Assembly (NCBI RefSeq): GCF_029633865.1
Contig: NC_079213.1
Span: 102,510,923 to 102,574,922 of the forward strand
Origin: Lampris incognitus
Taxonomy: Eukaryota; Chordata; Actinopteri; Lampriformes; Lampridae
Direction: 5' to 3'
DNA: 64,000 nucleotides
The notes beneath the pieces are model-generated. The model saw only the letters and a program-made list of their open reading frames with translations, had not been told where the DNA came from and searched no databases. Below are positions 59,284-64,000 of the stretch, one piece after another (positions within the stretch are counted from its first letter, which is position 1; each line of letters opens with the position of its first letter). Made by a program: the position numbers and the translations under genes.

Positions 59284-60215
59284 TAATCAAATCAAACATG
59301 ATGTTCAGTCATACATTCTCCAGCTCAAGGTAATCTCCAAATTTAGGTCATTTTTATCAATTTACAATCTGCAAAAAAGTTCTACATGCTTTTATTTATT
59401 CTTGGCTTGAATAATGCAATGCACTTCACTCAGATATAAGCCAGGGCTCCCTCCACCATCTGCAGTTGCTACAAAACACTGCTGCTTGGCTCATTACTGG
59501 TACAAAGAGGCATGACCATATCACTCCTGTGCTTACCTCCCTACACTGGCTCCCTGTTATATTTTGTATTATTTTAAAATTTTATTGCTCACTTTCTGCC
59601 ACAACACCTTGAGATAATTTGACAACATTGCTAATAGCCCTGAGATGGCCTGGCGGCCTGTCCAGGGTGTCTCCCTGCCTGCCACCCATTGACTGCTGGG
59701 ATAGGCTCCAGCATCCCTGCGACCCTGACAGCAGGATAAGCGGTTTGGATAATGGATGGATGGACTTTTAAGGCCTTAAATGGTCTTGCTCCTACATACA
59801 TTTCTGATTTATTGACCTGGTATATACCCTCTCAACCATTAAGATCCACAGATGGAGCCCTGCTGGTTATTCCCAGGTCTCAGTCTGTCACAAAGGGTAT
59901 TCGGGCTTTTGATGTTAGAGCCCCCACACTATGGAACTCTCTTCCTATTGAACTAAGAAAACTCAAGTCTCTAGCTTCTTTAAATCTCATCTTAAAACTA
60001 TTCTTTTTTTGAAAGCTTTTAACAAATGTTTGATACTTGTTTTTATTTATTCATACTGTTTTTATTTTCACTCTTACTTATTTGCTCTTATAATTATTTT
60101 TGCCGTGTCTGGATTTATTTCTTTGCAAAGCAATTTGTAACATTACATTAGTTAACATTGTTTTATAAAAGTGCTATATAAATAAAGTTATTATTAATCA
60201 TTATTATTATTATCA
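59284..60215 (+). pseudogene. Second L2/Rex1-type LINE 3' portion, split by SINE B tail
   Basis: 59390-59630 carries decayed LQLLQNTAAWLITGTKRHDH-like text. 59765-60012 reads FKALNGLAPTYISDLLTWYI and LWNSLPIELRKLKSLASLNL. The tail AAAAGTGCTATATAAATAAA is the same family as at 2130-2365. The SINE fragment at 59635-59763 sits inside the ORF. Confidence 0.75.
59635..59763 (+). mobile_element. SINE family B 3' tail inside LINE ORF
   Basis: GATGGCCTGGCGGCCTGTCC through AGCAGGATAAGCGGTTTGG with a GGATGGATGG end interrupts the LINE reading frame, so it is younger than the LINE. Confidence 0.8.
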
Positions 60216-60971
<756 letters not shown>

Positions 60972-61090
60972 TTAACGTTAAAGTAGTCTCATTTTGTATC
61001 AGTACAACATAAATTGTTTATAGTTATTTGTATTAATGCATCTACTTGAAAGTATTTAAAAGGAATTCCTACGACTATCATTTTAAAATA

Positions 61091-61430
61091 GGGCTGCAAG
61101 ATATTGGCTAAAGTGTTAATCACAATTATTTTGCTAAATAATGCAATCGCGATTATTTATCACAGTTATTCATGTATTTTGGGGGAAGAGATCTGCTTTA
61201 TTAAGCATTTTAAATCAACAGAAAACTGCCTTCACATTCGTAGTGTATGTCATAAACCTATTAATAAACATTCAAATGTACAAATCTTCAAATCAAAATA
61301 ATACTTTCTTCACACCAGAGCAAGTGAAAGCCAGCGTGAATAATTGCCCCCGACCATGATCAACTAATTGCGGAAGCCAATATTGAAATTGCAATTAATA
61401 TACGATTTATTGTGCAACCATAATTTAAAG
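61091..61430. mobile_element. Short MITE with imperfect hAT-like ends
   Basis: The left end TAGGGCTGCAAGATATTGG and the inverse of the right end TATGGTTGCACAATAAATCG are related. No coding sequence. The target duplication is not resolved. Confidence 0.45.
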
Positions 61431-61439
61431 ATGATGTTT

Positions 61440-62050
61440 TATCAAAAGCCTTATACAGGAATAAAAGGACACAAACACAACTTTTCAAAGTAAAAGAACA
61501 TATCTAACAATGTCTACAAGACATTGTCTGTATAGCTAGAATTATCTAGAAATAAGTGTACATTGGCAACTAAGTATGGAATAAGGAAATGATAGGTATC
61601 TTTCTGTACAAAGAGCAAAAAGAACGAACTAACAATCACAAAGAGGCCAAATCTGCACACAGTGGGTTTCTGTATTCACATGTTAAGTAGGCTATTGCAC
61701 TGGTAAGAAACAGGAGGGGTGTCTATGTGTTTGTATGCGCAAACCTCACACTGCTAACCACTAAACCAGTGTGCTGCCGCTCTGTAATACCATGCATCTT
61801 TATATTGAGGGGCATTCCCCTAATGTCCCTACACTAGCCCCCACACCTACACTTCCCCCCAATACATTATACACTATGGCAGTAAGATTATTTTGCACAT
61901 GTGTATTTATTTACTTTTTCTACTTGCATCTGTCACTGTACATATCTGTCACCAACTTGCATCTATGATAGTTGGTGTACTTGTACACATACATTATTAT
62001 ACACTGTGCAACATATTCATTCTGTATACATACTGTATTAATATACTTGT
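61440..62050. other. Nothing recognised
   Basis: AT-rich sequence with short ORFs. 61755-61975 has tRNA-SINE-like words but no complete A/B box pair. Confidence 0.35.
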
Positions 62051-62606
62051 ATATAAGTTGATATAAAAAGTCCACACACTCCTGTTAAAATGGAAGTGTT
62101 TTGTGATGTAAAAAATCAACCCAAGATAAATGTCGGAACTTTTTCCACTTTTTTAAAATTGCAACCTATAAAATTAAAAAGTGAAAAACAATTAAAAATT
62201 TTAGGGGAATACCAAATTTTAAAAAAAACTTACCTGGTTGCATAAGTGTGCATAACCCTAAACTAATACTTTGTTGAAGCATCTTTTGATTTTGTTACAG
62301 CACTCAGTCTTTTTGGGTAAGAGTCTATCAGCTTGGCACATCTTGACTTGGCAATATTTTCCCACTCTTGCAAAAACCTACTAGATCCTTCAGATTGCAA
62401 GGGCATCGCCAGTGCACAGCCCTCTTCAGGTCACCACACAGATTTTCAATTGGATTCAAGTCTGGGCTCTGGCTCCATTCCAAAATGTTGATTTTCTACT
62501 GGTGAAGCCATTCCTTTGTTGATTTGGATGTATGCTTTGGGTTGTTGTGTTGAAAGGTGAAATTCCTCTTCAGCTTTCTAGCAGATGCCTGAAGATTTCG
62601 CACCTG

Positions 62607-62985
62607 GATTGTCGGGTCGAATCCCCGTTACCTCTGGCTTGGTCGGGCATCCTTACAGACACAATTGGCCATGTCTGCAGGTGGGAAACCAGATGTGGGT
62701 ATGTGTCCTGGTCGCTGAACTAGCGCCTCCTCTGGTCGGTCGGGGTACCTGTTCGGGGGGGGGGGACTGGGGGGAATAGCGTGATCCTCCCACATACTAC
62801 ATCCCCCTGGTGAAACTCCTCACCGTCAGGTGAAAAGAAGCGGCTGGCGACTCCACATGTATCCCGTGGAGACGTGGTAGTCTGCAGCCCTCCTCGGATT
62901 GGCAGAGAGGGTGGAGCAGCGACCGGGACAGCTCGGAAGAGTGGGGTAATTGGCCGGATACAACTGGGGAGAAAGAGGGGGGCGA
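62607..62985 (+). mobile_element. SINE family A, head truncated, inside Tc1
   Basis: It starts in the B-box area (GGGTCGAATCCCCG), keeps the body and ends in GGGGAGAAAGAGGGGGGCG. It interrupts the transposase gene and so is younger than the Tc1 copy. Confidence 0.85.
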
Positions 62986-63637
62986 TTCCAAAAAAAAAAA
63001 AATTGGAGCTATTCATGATTCCCTCCACCTTGATTAAAGGTTCCAGCTGAAGAAAACCAGCCCCAAAACATGATGCTGCCACCATCATGTTCCTCTGGTG
63101 ATGTGCTGTGTTGTTTTTGTGCCAAACATACTTTTTGGGATTATGGCCAAAAAGTTCAACCTTGGTCTCCTTAGACCAGTACATATTTTTCCACATGGTT
63201 TAAGGAGACTGGATGTATGTTTTTGCAAAATTTAGCCAGCCTTGGCTGCTTGTTTTTTTTTTTATGTGAAAAGGCTTCTGTCTTGCCACCCTACCCCATA
63301 GCCTGGACATATGAAGAATACAGGAGATTGTTGTCACATGTAGGGAACAACTAGTACTTGTAATAACTAGAAATTCCTGCAGCTCCTTTAAAGTTGCCGT
63401 AGGCCTCTTGGCAGCCTGTCTGACCAGTTTTCTCCTTGTCTTCTCATCAGTTTTAGAGGGACGTCCTGTTCTCGGTAATGTCACTGTTGTGCCGTATTTT
63501 CTACACTTGTTGATGACTGTCTTCACTGTGTCTCATGGTATATGTAATGACTTGGAAACTCTTTTGTGTCCATCTCCTGATTGATACCTTTCAACACTGA
63601 GATCCCATTCATGCTTTGTAAGCTCTTTGTAGGCCAT
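62986..63637 (-). pseudogene. Tc1-type transposase pseudogene
   Basis: From the ATG at 63637 it reads MAYKELTKHEWDLSVERYQS, then an in-frame TGA at about 63532, then VINKCRKYGTTVTLPRTGRP (paired-like DNA-binding domain with GRPR-type hook). The first catalytic motif, WSDETK in relatives, reads WSKETK here, so the first catalytic Asp is Lys. VKVEGI-like LIKVEGIMN follows. The C-terminal part is displaced by the SINE. Inactive on three counts. Confidence 0.85.
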
Positions 63638-64000
63638 CGCTTTTGCAGTTGGATGCAACGAAGAAGATGTTAGGAAAATCCTACAGGAACAGCTGAACTT
63701 TATTTGGGGTTTATCAGAGTCACTTTAACTGGTGGCAGGTGTTTACTGACTACTATTTAACATGAGTTTGAATGTGATTGATTAATACTGAACACAACCA
63801 CACCCCAATTATAAAAGGGTATGCACATGGATAACACTATTTGAAGGGGTGTGCATAAGACTGACATGACCCCATCAAAACAATGACATCATGACCATGA
63901 AGGAGTCTTTATGAATATTTATAACTGTTGTCATTAAGTTTCATTGGGTAAATTATATCATTTTTAATGCAAAGCTGACATTGTTTGGGATGTCTCTTAT

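Larger units (their letters stand above)
62055..63880 (-). mobile_element. Tc1-type DNA transposon, dead, split by SINE A
   Basis: The left end begins near ATATAAAAAGTCCACACAC. The transposase on the minus strand starts at 63637 and the 5' leader extends right to about 63880. The right terminal repeat is too decayed to place. Tc1-specific phrases are spread on both sides of the SINE at 62607-62985. Confidence 0.8.

Overview
The window looks like teleost fish nuclear DNA. It is AT-rich, its protein-coding genes are split by introns, and it is crowded with fish-type repeats: tRNA-derived SINEs, L2/Rex1- and RTE-like LINE tails, Tc1/mariner, hAT-like and foldback DNA elements, long CA/GATA/TA microsatellites and one Ty3/Gypsy element. 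No bacterial operon, CRISPR array or organelle gene was seen. Assignments rest on reading translations, splice sites, terminal repeats and target duplications by eye; no search was run.

The main host gene is ssx2ip (afadin- and alpha-actinin-binding protein, a centriolar-satellite and cilium protein). It lies on the minus strand from a GC-rich promoter near 37.35-37.6 kb to a stop codon at 8566. Thirteen coding exons were placed; every intron has GT/AG ends, all phases agree, and the exons sum to 1755 nt (584 codons plus stop). A strong RFX X-box-like palindrome lies in the promoter. A second host gene, also on the minus strand, is represented by two consecutive exons of a receptor-type guanylate cyclase catalytic domain (60836-60934 and 47638-47729). 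The rest of that gene was not found here.

Layout: 1-8.5 kb is a repeat nest, including a cysteine-rich ORF, a candidate TTAA-flanked Kolobok-like element with a THAP-like remnant, nested foldback elements and a broken LINE. From 8.5 to 37.6 kb is ssx2ip, whose introns hold most of the SINEs, an L2-type LINE with an esterase-domain ORF1, an inverted TRIM-like retroelement and a 1.2-kb near-perfect Tc1 palindrome. From 37.6 to 47 kb are LINE and ISL2EU/PIF-like transposon remnants. The 48859-57219 block is a full-length, apparently intact Ty3/Gypsy retrotransposon inserted in the guanylate cyclase intron. From 57.2 to 64 kb are more LINEs, the other cyclase exon and a dead Tc1-like transposon split by a SINE.

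The most striking system is the Gypsy element. Its LTRs are almost identical, it has a 4-bp target duplication, a primer site matching tRNA-Arg, a PNMA-like Gag with an RRM-like N-terminal region, and an uninterrupted Pol. Gag and Pol are joined through a textbook -1 slippery heptamer immediately before the gag stop, followed by a hairpin that can form an H-type pseudoknot.
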